Positions 41,085 to 49,891 of a stretch of DNA of 64,000 nucleotides are shown here, piece by piece. The stretch's first letter is position 1; each line of letters starts with the position of its first letter. Under the pieces are notes generated by a model, which was not told the DNA's origin, searched no databases, and saw only the letters and a program-made list of their open reading frames with translations. Both the position numbers and the translations under genes were made by a program. This DNA comes from Phormidesmis sp963710175 (GTDB lineage: Bacteria > Cyanobacteriota > Cyanobacteriia > Phormidesmidales > Phormidesmidaceae), in NCBI GenBank assembly GCA_963710175.1, contig CAVPZC010000002.1:1364001-1428000 (forward strand), in the 5' to 3' direction.

Positions 41085-41651
41085 ATGGCACCGTCTGTAA
41101 ACGTCCAGCCGTCCAGTCAGTCAAATGCCCATGCTGTCAATCCGGCAGAAAAGGTAGAGCAGCGGGCGATCGCTTTTTTCAGGCATTCAGCCGGTGACTG
41201 GCAGTCTCGCCGCCGCTACTACACACTCGCCAGCGGTGAAGCTCAAGAAGTCGTCAGCGACATCACCGTTCAATACTTAGAAAGCAACCACCCTGAGCTG
41301 ACTGAACTCGCTGCCCGGCACGAGCTGACTGTGCCGCTGATCTGCGGGGCCAAGGTGACCTGGGAGAGCAACTACATTGCGCCCAGTCGTAAGCCTTCTA
41401 CAGGATCAACAGTCTTTGGGATTCGCGGCGATGTGATGTATCGCGATCGCGGCTTTGCCACCCCCAAGCCCGTCACCGCTACCTACAAATTTACCGGCGA
41501 GCGAACGATGGTCTTGCGCACTGAGTACAATGGCTCTGCTTTTGAAGAAGAGCTGAAGCTAATCGGCGACAACTACCGCACCCGCCAGACCATCATCTCC
41601 CGTGCGGGTGAAGAGGTGATGATCGGCCAATATCTAGAAACGCGCGTCTAG
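41085..41651 (+). CDS. S-type lyase-like protein, CpcU/CpeU type
   Basis: 188 residues from ATG 41085 with AAGAGGAG upstream. After a ~30-residue variable N-terminus: AIAFFRHSAGDWQSRRRYYT, VTWESNY and RDRGFATPKPVTATY, followed by FTGERTMVLRTEYNGSAFEEE. This fits the CpcU/CpeU branch of the S-type lipocalin lyases. CpcU works as a heterodimer with CpcS in some cyanobacteria, so the gene at 29638 may be its partner. Confidence 0.78.
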   Translation: MAPSVNVQPSSQSNAHAVNPAEKVEQRAIAFFRHSAGDWQSRRRYYTLASGEAQEVVSDITVQYLESNHPELTELAARHELTVPLICGAKVTWESNYIAPSRKPSTGSTVFGIRGDVMYRDRGFATPKPVTATYKFTGERTMVLRTEYNGSAFEEELKLIGDNYRTRQTIISRAGEEVMIGQYLETRV

Positions 41652-41736
41652 TTTTACGCAGCGCGACCAGTTTCCCTCAGGCTCTTTTTAAGTCAGCCTG
41701 GGGGTATTATTTTGCCCTGATGACAACCAGCCCTGA

Positions 41737-42552
41737 TCACGCCAGGCTCTGACGGGTGGTTTTGCGAGTGTAGGCGTTCCACTCCTCTAGCTCCGCCGCG
41801 CTGTGGCTGAGCAGCTTTGAGCGACCCTCAGGCGTCAGCCCCACTGCCCCGCTAAAGTCAGCTCCCGCAATGCTACCGACCCCTGCTAGATCAACATCGA
41901 TCAGGTTAGTCGCTCGCAAGTCAGCCCGCTGAAGTTCTGCGCCTGCCAAACTCGCTCCCTGCAAATTCGCCCCTGTGAGAAAAGCCTTTTGCAAATTCGC
42001 CCCGCTCAGCCCTGCCCCCGATAAGTTAGCCCCTTGCAGATTGGCCCCGCTCAGGTAGGCTCCTAGCAGCCTCGCTCCGCTCAAATCCGCCGCTTTGAGA
42101 TTCGCCGTATTTAAGTAAGCGCCGTTTAGAGACGCGCCTGGCCCCACTGCCCCGCTGCTTTTATAGCGAAAACCTTCAGGCCACTGAGTGGCGCTGTCGT
42201 AGAGGGCTACTTTCATCTCCACCTCAGCCAGCGTAGCCCCGACTAAGATGCTTCCCTGCAAGTCACTCCGGTAGAGATATGCCCCGGTCAAGTCAGCATC
42301 GGTCAGATTAGCGCCGTTGAGACTCGCGCCCCGCAAATCGGCCTTTTGCAAATTGGCTCTAGCGAGATTAGCGCCGGTAAGATTAGCGCCCGTCAGCCCA
42401 GCGCCCTGTAGATTGGCGCCAGTGAGATCAGCGCCGGAAAGATTAACCCGGTAGAGATCTTTGCCATTGAGATCAGCGCCTGAGAGATTAGCGCCTGCCA
42501 GGTCAACGTACGGAGCCGTGGCCACAGAGCCCGCTTGGTTAGAAGCCGTCAT
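41737..42552 (-). CDS. Pentapeptide-repeat protein
   Basis: 271 residues. Nearly the whole chain is A(D/N)LxX pentapeptides (LAGANLSGADLNGKDLYRVN, LKAADLSGARLLGAYLSGAN), broken once near residue 110-140 by a non-repeat segment with a Trp. It should form a right-handed quadrilateral beta-helix. The C-terminal ~40 residues are helical (SHSAAELEEWNAYTRKTTRQ). Function unknown; encoded between two lyase genes, so a role in phycobilisome assembly is possible but unproven. Confidence 0.87.
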   Translation of the reverse strand: MTASNQAGSVATAPYVDLAGANLSGADLNGKDLYRVNLSGADLTGANLQGAGLTGANLTGANLARANLQKADLRGASLNGANLTDADLTGAYLYRSDLQGSILVGATLAEVEMKVALYDSATQWPEGFRYKSSGAVGPGASLNGAYLNTANLKAADLSGARLLGAYLSGANLQGANLSGAGLSGANLQKAFLTGANLQGASLAGAELQRADLRATNLIDVDLAGVGSIAGADFSGAVGLTPEGRSKLLSHSAAELEEWNAYTRKTTRQSLA

Positions 42553-42637
42553 TTATATAAGATAAAAAGTCACTACCTAATAGAATGGCAGACTCTTCTG
42601 CTTAAATACAGCAACTGTGATGCTACTCAATCCTCCG

Positions 42638-43204
42638 ATGACAATGACGGCGTTCTTCTGTAAGAGCGAAGGCACCTGGTTTACGCAGCGTACGGTGCAC
42701 CATTTTGATGTGGTGGCCGATGAGTCGGGAGAGTCTAATCTAATTGTGGGCGTTGTCGAGGCCGCCGATCAGCGGGTGATTGATATTTGCAAGTCGCAGG
42801 GCATTGATCCGAGCCTGGCGGCAGGGGGCGCTTCTTTTGCTTGGCAGGCCAACCTGTCAGACAGTGCGCCGAGTTCGTCGGCAGCGATTTTGGTAAACGT
42901 GCCAGATGATGAGAGCGGGCGCTCTGGAAAATTGGTGCGCGATCGCGGCTACGTAGAAAGCATTCCTGTCATCAGTCGCTACTGGTTTGGGCAAGATGGC
43001 GTGCTCACTATCGATACCGACTACGAAACCAATCAGGGCCAAGAGCGCTGCTGGTTTCTCACCGACGATTTCCGGGTGCGCGTCAGCACCGCCCGCATGA
43101 TGAACGGCGTTAACCTGATGACCTACTGCTCCGAGAAGCGATTTATCACTCCAGAAGACGTTTCTACCCTGGCTGCCAGACACAGCGCCTCAGCGCAGCT
43201 GTAG
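42638..43204 (+). CDS. S-type phycobiliprotein lyase paralogue
   Basis: 188 residues from ATG 42638 (MTMTAFFCKSEGTWFTQRTV); ATG 42620 is possible. S-type signatures: GIDPSLAAGGASF, AILVNVPDD, LVRDRGYVESIPVISRYWF and CWFLTDDFRVRVSTARM. Closest by eye to CpeS-like proteins; the target cysteine is unknown. It lies 163 bp upstream of pebA on the same strand. Confidence 0.82.
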   Translation: MTMTAFFCKSEGTWFTQRTVHHFDVVADESGESNLIVGVVEAADQRVIDICKSQGIDPSLAAGGASFAWQANLSDSAPSSSAAILVNVPDDESGRSGKLVRDRGYVESIPVISRYWFGQDGVLTIDTDYETNQGQERCWFLTDDFRVRVSTARMMNGVNLMTYCSEKRFITPEDVSTLAARHSASAQL

Positions 43205-43366
43205 CCCGATCTAAACAGACCCTGAGGCTGAAAACTGCCCTCCGTTCGCTAACGATATCTACTCTGTTAAGGAATGTATCTTTGTTTTTAATAAACCCGT
43301 CTGGGGCCTATTCCATCTCGTATTGTGAGTAAACACATTGCCTTATAAATAAATCACGGTCGGATA

Positions 43367-44101
43367 ATGTATCGCCCTTTTCTAGAGCATTTAGAAAATT
43401 CGCTTGCCCAAAAATTTGCCCTGAATAAGCGCTCTATCCCAGCGGGCCTGGAGTGCAATATTAGCGAGCGGGGCCGCCACCCGGCTACTATCCAAAGCTG
43501 GTGCTATGAATGCGACGAACTGCGCAAAGCCCGCTACACCTATATTGATGCCGGTCAGAGTGCGCAGATTTTCAACAGTGTGATCTATCCGAGCCACCGC
43601 TACGACCTGCCCTTGCTCGGAATTGATTTTCTCTCCTTTGGCGCGGTCAAAAATCTGATTGTGATGGATTTTCAGCCCCTCTTTCAAGATGAGGCTTATC
43701 AGCAAAAGTACATCGCACCGCTCAAGGCGCTGCACGATAAATACCCCGATTTGGCACAGAACCTGGAGATGAAGTTCTACGATGCCAATCAATATTTCTC
43801 TAAGTATTTGCTGTTTGCCAAAACCGATCCAGAAACGGTAAAAACCCGCGTTTTGGAAGCCTTTAAAGACTATCTTCAGCTCTACTGGAAGATGATGGAT
43901 GCGGCTGTGCCCTTGATTGATAGTGCCGACATCGCGCGTGTCGCCAAGGCCCAGCGCGACTACGACCAGTACAGCGCCGAGCGCGACCCGGCTTCGGGGC
44001 TATTTGGCAGCTATTTTGGTCATGAGTGGTCCGAGCGCTTTCTGTACGAGTTTTTGTTTGAAGATGCAGTGCCTTTAGCCGTAGGCGTGCGCCAGTCATG
44101 A
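43367..44101 (+). CDS. pebA: 15,16-dihydrobiliverdin:ferredoxin oxidoreductase
   Basis: 244 residues of the ferredoxin-dependent bilin reductase family (IFNSVIYPSHRYDLPLLGID, VMDFQPLFQDEAYQQKYI, YDQYSAERDPASGLFGSYFG, GHEWSERFLYEFLF). Gene order and the neighbouring PebB identify PebA, which reduces biliverdin at C15=C16 to dihydrobiliverdin. It overlaps pebB by 4 bp (ATGA). Confidence 0.9.
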   Translation: MYRPFLEHLENSLAQKFALNKRSIPAGLECNISERGRHPATIQSWCYECDELRKARYTYIDAGQSAQIFNSVIYPSHRYDLPLLGIDFLSFGAVKNLIVMDFQPLFQDEAYQQKYIAPLKALHDKYPDLAQNLEMKFYDANQYFSKYLLFAKTDPETVKTRVLEAFKDYLQLYWKMMDAAVPLIDSADIARVAKAQRDYDQYSAERDPASGLFGSYFGHEWSERFLYEFLFEDAVPLAVGVRQS

Positions 44102-44859
44102 CGACGATTTACGAACCGTTTTTGGCTGAGGCGATCGCCCTCCTAAAACAGCATTTAGACCTCAGCCCCTACCCCATCCCAGCCGGGTTTGAGACCAAGA
44201 GCGCTGTCACGGGCAAAGGCAAGCGGCAGGCCACGGTGACAACAACCAGCTACGGCGCATGTACGCCCAAGCTCAGGCAGATTCGCGCGGCGCACGTGCA
44301 GGGTGGCGAAGCCCTTCAGGTCTTGAACTTCGTGATTTTTCCGGAGCTTGACTACGACCTGCCTTTCTTTGGGGCAGATTTGGTCACACTGCCGGGCGGA
44401 CACCTGATTGCGCTAGATATGCAGCCGCTTTTTCAAGATGAGGCTTACCAGGCAAAGTACAGCCAGCCGATCATGGAGATGTTTCACGGCTATCAGCAGC
44501 ATCTGCCTTGGGGCGGCGACTTTCCAGAAGAAGCCCAGGCCTTTTTCTCTCCTGCCTTTTTATGGACTCGCCCGGCGGATACTGCCGACGTCGAGACTCA
44601 CGTTTTCGAGGCGTTTCGGGCTTATCTTAAGGCCTATATTGACTTTGTAGACAGGGCTGAACCCATCACTGATCCGGCCAGACGAGCAGCTATCCAGGAG
44701 GCTCAGCTCAGATACGTGCGCTACCGGGCTGAGAAAGATCCGGCCCGAGGAATGCTCACCCGATTCTATGGCTCAGAGTGGACCGAAGCGTACATTCACG
44801 GCTTCCTGTTCGACCTAGAGCAAGATCCGCGAGTAGAGCCTGCGTTAACGACCTCGTGA
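44098..44859 (+). CDS. pebB: Phycoerythrobilin:ferredoxin oxidoreductase
   Basis: 253 residues, same family: LQVLNFVIFPELDYDLPFFG, ALDMQPLFQDEAYQAKYS, YRAEKDPARGMLTRFYGSEW. It reduces 15,16-dihydrobiliverdin to phycoerythrobilin, the PE chromophore. PebA and PebB channel the intermediate, consistent with coupled translation. Confidence 0.9.
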   Translation: MTTIYEPFLAEAIALLKQHLDLSPYPIPAGFETKSAVTGKGKRQATVTTTSYGACTPKLRQIRAAHVQGGEALQVLNFVIFPELDYDLPFFGADLVTLPGGHLIALDMQPLFQDEAYQAKYSQPIMEMFHGYQQHLPWGGDFPEEAQAFFSPAFLWTRPADTADVETHVFEAFRAYLKAYIDFVDRAEPITDPARRAAIQEAQLRYVRYRAEKDPARGMLTRFYGSEWTEAYIHGFLFDLEQDPRVEPALTTS

Positions 44860-45114
44860 ATCATTGAGTCAAAATACTGCCTTGTGTAACAGCGCGGCCT
44901 GTCCTAGCGGTAGGCAGGCGGCAGGTGGTCTGCCTGTGAACGGCTGAATATGGACGAAAAGGCTTGTCCTGTCTGTGGTTGACACAGTTGAGAAGTTTAT
45001 GAAGTTTCTTGTACTTTCTTAGATACTCGCCGTATACGTTTTACTCTTTTAGTGTGGGAGCAGTAGGTGCCGAGCCCTGTTCCAATGGCCAAATATTAGG
45101 AGAATTCGGATCTT

Positions 45115-45633
45115 ATGTTAGATGCGTTTGCTAAAGTTGTCTCCCAAGCTGATGCCCGCGGTGAATATATCAGCGGTGCGCAGCTGGATGCACTAGACAA
45201 AATGGTTGCCGACGGCAACAAGCGGATGGACGCGGTTAACGGTATCACCAGCAATGCTTCTGCTATTGTTGCTAACGCTGCCCGCTCCCTATTTGCTGAG
45301 CAGCCTCAGCTAATTCAGCCTGGTGGTAACGCCTACACTTCTCGTCGCATGGCAGCTTGTCTGCGCGACATGGAGATCATTTTGCGCTACATCACCTACG
45401 CGATGTTCTCTGGCGATGCCAGCTCGCTAGATGATCGTTGCCTCAACGGTTTGCGTGAGACTTACATTGCGCTAGGTACGCCTGGTTCTTCTGTCGCCGC
45501 TGGCGTGCAGAAAATGAAGGAAGCCGCAGTTGCAATCGTCAGCGATTCCAGCAACGTCACCAACGGTGATTGCAGCAGCTTGATTTCTGAGCTAAGCGGT
45601 TACTTTGACCGTGCAGCTTCTGCTGTAGCTTAA
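45115..45633 (+). CDS. cpcB: C-phycocyanin beta subunit
   Basis: 172 residues. Bilin sites Cys82 (AACLRDMEIILRYITY) and Cys153 (NGDCSSLISE) are intact; Asn72 lies in GGNAYTSRRM. Forms the core-proximal rod hexamers with CpcA. ATG 45115 preceded by AGGAG. The 255-bp upstream region should hold the promoter. Confidence 0.97.
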   Translation: MLDAFAKVVSQADARGEYISGAQLDALDKMVADGNKRMDAVNGITSNASAIVANAARSLFAEQPQLIQPGGNAYTSRRMAACLRDMEIILRYITYAMFSGDASSLDDRCLNGLRETYIALGTPGSSVAAGVQKMKEAAVAIVSDSSNVTNGDCSSLISELSGYFDRAASAVA

Positions 45634-45720
45634 GTGATTTGAGCGAATTGCCTTGGGTCTCCCCAGGTGCAAAACGCTGAAGTAAACATTGTCAAAACTC
45701 AAATTGGGAGATCTCTAACG

Positions 45721-46209
45721 ATGAAAACTCCTCTGACCGAAGCAGTTTCAGCTGCTGACTCTCAGGGCCGTTTCCTCAGCTCGACTGAAATGCAGGTTGC
45801 ATTTGGTCGTTTTGGTCAAGCTAAAGCCAGCCTAGAAGCTGCTCGTAAGCTGACTCAAAATGCTGATAGCCTCGCCAGTGGCGCTGCTCAAGCTGTTTAC
45901 AGCAAGTTTCCTTACACCACGCAAATGCAGGGGCCTCAGTACGCCGCTGACCAGCGTGGTAAAGATAAGTGCGTTCGTGACATCGGCTACTACGTGCGGA
46001 TGATTACTTACTGCCTGATTGTCGGTGGAACTGGCCCGATGGATGACTACCTGGTTTCTGGTCTTGCTGAAATCAACAAGACGTTTGACCTAGCACCCAG
46101 CTGGTATATCGAAGCGCTCAAGCACGTTAGATCCAACCACGGTTTGAGTGGGGATCCTGCGACTGAAGCTAACACTTACATCAACTATGCGATCAACGCG
46201 CTGAGCTAA
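45721..46209 (+). CDS. cpcA: C-phycocyanin alpha subunit
   Basis: 162 residues, ATG 45721 with GGGAG upstream. Single bilin site at Cys84 (KDKCVRDIGYYVRMITYCLI), as in phycocyanin alpha. 87 bp after cpcB. No rod linker (cpcC/cpcD) follows; the next gene is cpcE. Confidence 0.97.
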   Translation: MKTPLTEAVSAADSQGRFLSSTEMQVAFGRFGQAKASLEAARKLTQNADSLASGAAQAVYSKFPYTTQMQGPQYAADQRGKDKCVRDIGYYVRMITYCLIVGGTGPMDDYLVSGLAEINKTFDLAPSWYIEALKHVRSNHGLSGDPATEANTYINYAINALS

Positions 46210-46375
46210 CGAGCTAAATTGACGTTTTAGCCTCTGGCTTAAGCCTCTGGTTTATAGGGCAGGCGGTTGGACTTCAATTTTCACCCAGAGAGATATACGA
46301 TTACTGGAAGCGTCTAGTGGTTGTTTGTTTCTCTGGGTTTGCTATTGGGCGCTATTTGACCGGTGACGATCAACC

Positions 46376-47197
46376 ATGACTACAGCAGATATACAGCCGG
46401 CAGGCAATGCGCCTCAGCTGACGGCAAAGCAGGCAATAGCCAACCTGCAACAAACTGAAGACCAGGGCGATCGCTACTACGCAGCCTGGTGGCTAGGACG
46501 TTTTCGGGTAAAAGAGCCTGAGGCGATCGCCGCCCTACTCGCCGCCCTTCAAGATGAGAACGACCGAGCGCCAGATGGCGGCTTTCCGCTGCGACGCAAT
46601 GCCGCACGAGCGCTGGGTAAGCTGAGCGATCGCACCGTCATTCCTGCTCTAATCGATTGCTTAGACTGTGATGATTACTATGTGCGCGAAGCAGCGGCCC
46701 AGTCTTTAGAATCTTTAAATGCACGAGAGAGCGTTGAGACCTTGGTAGCGCTGGTTTCAGCAGGCGTTGAGGCAGCGGTGGAAGTGCCCGGAAAACCTCA
46801 TTTGGTGCAGCCTTACAATGCGATTTTAGAAGCGCTGGGCACGCTGGGCGACCAGCAAACCGTAGCCGTGATAGAGCCCTTTTTGGCTCATGAGGTACCT
46901 CAGGTCAAAAATGCCGCCGCACGGGCGATGTATCAGCTCACCGGGCAAGGCGAGTATGCTGATATTTTAGTGAAAACGTTAAGCTGCGACGATTTGCAAT
47001 TGCGACGGTCAGCTCTGCTGGATTTGGGAGAAGTGGGGTATTTGCCAGCAGGAGAGGCGATCGCCAACACCCTCGCCGAAAACAGTATCAAGCTAATTGC
47101 GCTGAAGGGCCTGCTGGAGAAAGAGATTCGCACTACAGATGATCTTGTCTCAGACAGTGCCTGCAAGGTGATGACGTTAATGGACTCATTGTTGTAA
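46376..47197 (+). CDS. cpcE: Phycocyanin alpha bilin lyase subunit CpcE
   Basis: 273 residues with E/Z-type HEAT repeats: RYYAAWWLGRFRVKEPEAIA, LRRNAARALGKLSDRTVIPA and YVREAAAQSLESL. CpcE with CpcF attaches phycocyanobilin to Cys84 of CpcA. 166 bp after cpcA and 4 bp before cpcF. Confidence 0.92.
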   Translation: MTTADIQPAGNAPQLTAKQAIANLQQTEDQGDRYYAAWWLGRFRVKEPEAIAALLAALQDENDRAPDGGFPLRRNAARALGKLSDRTVIPALIDCLDCDDYYVREAAAQSLESLNARESVETLVALVSAGVEAAVEVPGKPHLVQPYNAILEALGTLGDQQTVAVIEPFLAHEVPQVKNAAARAMYQLTGQGEYADILVKTLSCDDLQLRRSALLDLGEVGYLPAGEAIANTLAENSIKLIALKGLLEKEIRTTDDLVSDSACKVMTLMDSLL

Positions 47198-47201
47198 GCG
47201 A

Positions 47202-47852
47202 ATGATAGCCGATACTCTCCAAGCGCGACTTCAGGCCGTTGAGCAGGCGGACTCTGCCCAGGCTATGCTCGATGCCGTTGAAGCCCTGGCCGAACTGCAA
47301 GATGAAGGCGCTATCGATACGCTGATCCGCGTGCTGGGATACAACAATCCTGGTGCAGCGGTTGCCGCCGTAGACGGGCTGATTCAGATTGGGACGCCTG
47401 CGGCCTCGGCGCTGCTTACTCAGATGGACGGCTACAACTATGGTGCAAGGGCTTGGGCACTGCGCGTCTTAGCCGGTATCGGCGATCCACGAGGGCTGGA
47501 CTTACTTTTGGAAACGGCTGCCGAAGACTTTTCTCTTAGCGTCCGACGGGCAGCTGCAAGAGGGCTTGGCATCATTCAATGGGAACAGCTAGACAAGACG
47601 GCATGCCAGAAAGCTCAGACCAAAGCAAAAGAGACACTGCTGAAGGTTGTAAAAGATCCGGAGTGGGTGGTGCGCTACGGGGCTGTAGTGGGTTTGCAAG
47701 GGGTGGGGACAGCGGCGATCGCCTACGGTTTCACTCACTTAGTAGGGCCGATTGAACAGGGGCTGCGCGATCGCATTGCTAAAGACAGCACACCCGCCGT
47801 TCAAGCTAGAGCGCAGTGGGCTCTTTCACAGCTTTCTGCTAAACAAACATGA
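47202..47852 (+). CDS. cpcF: Phycocyanin alpha bilin lyase subunit CpcF
   Basis: 216 residues, HEAT-rich: AMLDAVEALAELQDEGAIDT, GYNNPGAAVAAVDGLIQIGT, YGARAWALRVLAGIGDPRGL and VRYGAVVGLQGVG. Partner of CpcE in the heterodimeric lyase. Its stop overlaps the start of panE by 4 bp (ATGA), an unusual coupling to pantothenate synthesis. Confidence 0.92.
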   Translation: MIADTLQARLQAVEQADSAQAMLDAVEALAELQDEGAIDTLIRVLGYNNPGAAVAAVDGLIQIGTPAASALLTQMDGYNYGARAWALRVLAGIGDPRGLDLLLETAAEDFSLSVRRAAARGLGIIQWEQLDKTACQKAQTKAKETLLKVVKDPEWVVRYGAVVGLQGVGTAAIAYGFTHLVGPIEQGLRDRIAKDSTPAVQARAQWALSQLSAKQT

Positions 47853-48826
47853 CTCGCTTAAAATACGCAATCATCGGCACCGGAGCTATCGGTGGCTACT
47901 ATGGGGCGCGACTTCAGCAGGCAGGCTGCGAGGTACACTTTTTGCTGCGCAGCGACTATCAACAGGTACGTGAAAACGGCTTAATTATTGAATCTATAGA
48001 CGGTGACTTTACTTTGGGCAAAGTGAACGCCTACAGCGATCCGGCACAGATGCCACCGGTAGATGTGGTAATCGTGGCGCTAAAAACAACCCACAACAAC
48101 CAGCTGCTCACTCTGTTGCCTGCGCTCAATCCAAACGGCGCAATCCTATCTCTGCAAAATGGGCTAGATATAGAAGCGAGCATCGCTCAGCGGTTTGAAG
48201 AGAAGGCAACGCCAACCATCTTAGGCTGTCTTTGCTTTATCTGCGCGAACAAGGTTGGGCCTGGACACGTTCGTCACCTTGACTATGGCCAGCTGTTGCT
48301 AGGTGCATACGATCCAAGCAACAAGCCCTGCCTGACAACACCTTTGATGGAAGAGATCGCCGCTGACTTTGGGCGAGCCCATGTCCCCATCGAAACTACT
48401 GAAGATCTGCCAATGGCGCGTTGGCGTAAGCTGGTATGGAATGTGCCTTATAACGGGTTGTCAGTTGTGTTGGATGCGACAACTGAAGAGATGATGGTAG
48501 ATTGCGGGGTGCGATCGCTAATCACCACCCTAATGAACGAAGTTGTCTCTGTTGCTAACACTTGGGGACAACAGCATACGGTTCAAGGCAAAAGAGAGCT
48601 GCCTGCTGATCTCATTCCGCAAATGCTCACCCACACAGAAGAAATGGCCGCTTACCGCACCAGTATGAAAATTGACTACGACGAAGGTCGCCCGCTAGAG
48701 ATAGAGGCTATCTTGGGCAATCCTATCCGCACGGCTCAGGCGTTGAATGTTGCTGTACCGACAATGGTAATGCTCTACCAGCAACTCTCCTTTCTCGACG
48801 CAACCAACCAAAAATCCGATTGCTAA
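47849..48826 (+). CDS. panE: 2-dehydropantoate 2-reductase family protein
   Basis: 325 residues. N-terminal Rossmann motif GTGAIGGYYGARLQQAG, catalytic-region Lys in KTTHNN and in the helical C-terminal domain (WRKLVWNVPYNGLSVVLDAT), typical of KPR/PanE enzymes that reduce ketopantoate with NADPH. Paralogues of this family act on other substrates, so the symbol is tentative. It overlaps cpcF by 4 bp and, tail-to-tail, uppS by 4 bp. Confidence 0.8.
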   Translation: MTRLKYAIIGTGAIGGYYGARLQQAGCEVHFLLRSDYQQVRENGLIIESIDGDFTLGKVNAYSDPAQMPPVDVVIVALKTTHNNQLLTLLPALNPNGAILSLQNGLDIEASIAQRFEEKATPTILGCLCFICANKVGPGHVRHLDYGQLLLGAYDPSNKPCLTTPLMEEIAADFGRAHVPIETTEDLPMARWRKLVWNVPYNGLSVVLDATTEEMMVDCGVRSLITTLMNEVVSVANTWGQQHTVQGKRELPADLIPQMLTHTEEMAAYRTSMKIDYDEGRPLEIEAILGNPIRTAQALNVAVPTMVMLYQQLSFLDATNQKSDC

Positions 48827-49605
48827 GCGATCAGAGCGGGCTCTCCCATGCTGTGGCTAGCTTCGACTTCATCTTTGGCTTGGCCGAAGCGGCGATCGCG
48901 CCCCTGATAGGTCAACAGCGCCCGGTGCAGTTCGCTTCGGTCAAAATCTGGCCAAAAGGCATCGGTGAAGTACATTTCTGTATAGGCGAGCTGCCACAGT
49001 AAAAAATTGCTGAGCCGCTGCTCACCGCTGGTGCGAATCAACAAATCGGGGTCGCAGCCCGCCGTATACAGGTGCTGAGTAATTGTCTCTTCACTGATGG
49101 CCTCAGCCGTCATTTCACCGCGCGAAACTTTTTGCGCCACCTGCTGACAGGCTTGAACAATCTCGCTGCGACTGCCGTAGTTGATCGCGACATTGAAATC
49201 AATGGCCCGGTTGTGAGCAGTTTCTGCCATCGCTCGGGTCATCTCTTGTTGCAAAGCGGGCGATAGCTTAGAGAGATCGCCCAAAAAGCGAATGCGAACG
49301 CCTTCTTCGTGCATCTTTTTAAGCTCTTTACGCAGCATTTTCTCAAAGAGCACCATCAAAAAATCAATCTCAGCGGCGGGCCGTCGCCAGTTTTCGGTGG
49401 AGAAAGCATAAGCGGTCAGTGCGCTAATGCCCCAATCTTTACAGCAGCGCAGCAGATCTTTGAGAACTTTGGCTCCCTGCCGGTGACCGGCGATGCGGGG
49501 TAACCCTCGGTGGTTGGCCCAGCGGCCATTGCCATCCATGATGACGGCAACATGCTGGGGTAAGTACTGTGGGCTGAGATCGGTAGGCAGAGAAGATAGG
49601 CGCAT
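48823..49605 (-). CDS. uppS: Cis-prenyltransferase (undecaprenyl diphosphate synthase family), paralogue 1
   Basis: 260 residues. VAVIMDGNGRWA with the catalytic Asp, YAFSTENW, and RTSGEQRLSNFLLWQLAY are the UppS motifs. It condenses FPP with IPP units into a C55-type lipid carrier for peptidoglycan and glycans. A second copy is at 59248. Its stop overlaps that of panE. Confidence 0.9.
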   Translation of the reverse strand: MRLSSLPTDLSPQYLPQHVAVIMDGNGRWANHRGLPRIAGHRQGAKVLKDLLRCCKDWGISALTAYAFSTENWRRPAAEIDFLMVLFEKMLRKELKKMHEEGVRIRFLGDLSKLSPALQQEMTRAMAETAHNRAIDFNVAINYGSRSEIVQACQQVAQKVSRGEMTAEAISEETITQHLYTAGCDPDLLIRTSGEQRLSNFLLWQLAYTEMYFTDAFWPDFDRSELHRALLTYQGRDRRFGQAKDEVEASHSMGEPALIA

Positions 49606-49891
49606 AGCAATAGGTCGCTGACTGTTTAGTTTTTAGAATGCCCGCCGTGTTTCTAATGGGGCCGGTAATTTCACGGCAATAGCTTATAGGTAGCACTGGC
49701 TGGCCTGGTTGGGTGACTCGGCGATCGCACCATCGCCCATCAGGTTAGGCGCAGCGCCAGGCAAACGTCAGTCGGAAAAAGTCGGCAAGGGTCGGACAAA
49801 AAGTCTGTAGCGTTTCTTTCGGAAGGGAGCGCCCGAAGCTGGTAGTCTACTTTTGCGAGGTGGCTATGGACCAGGCACAAGACGCAAACTT

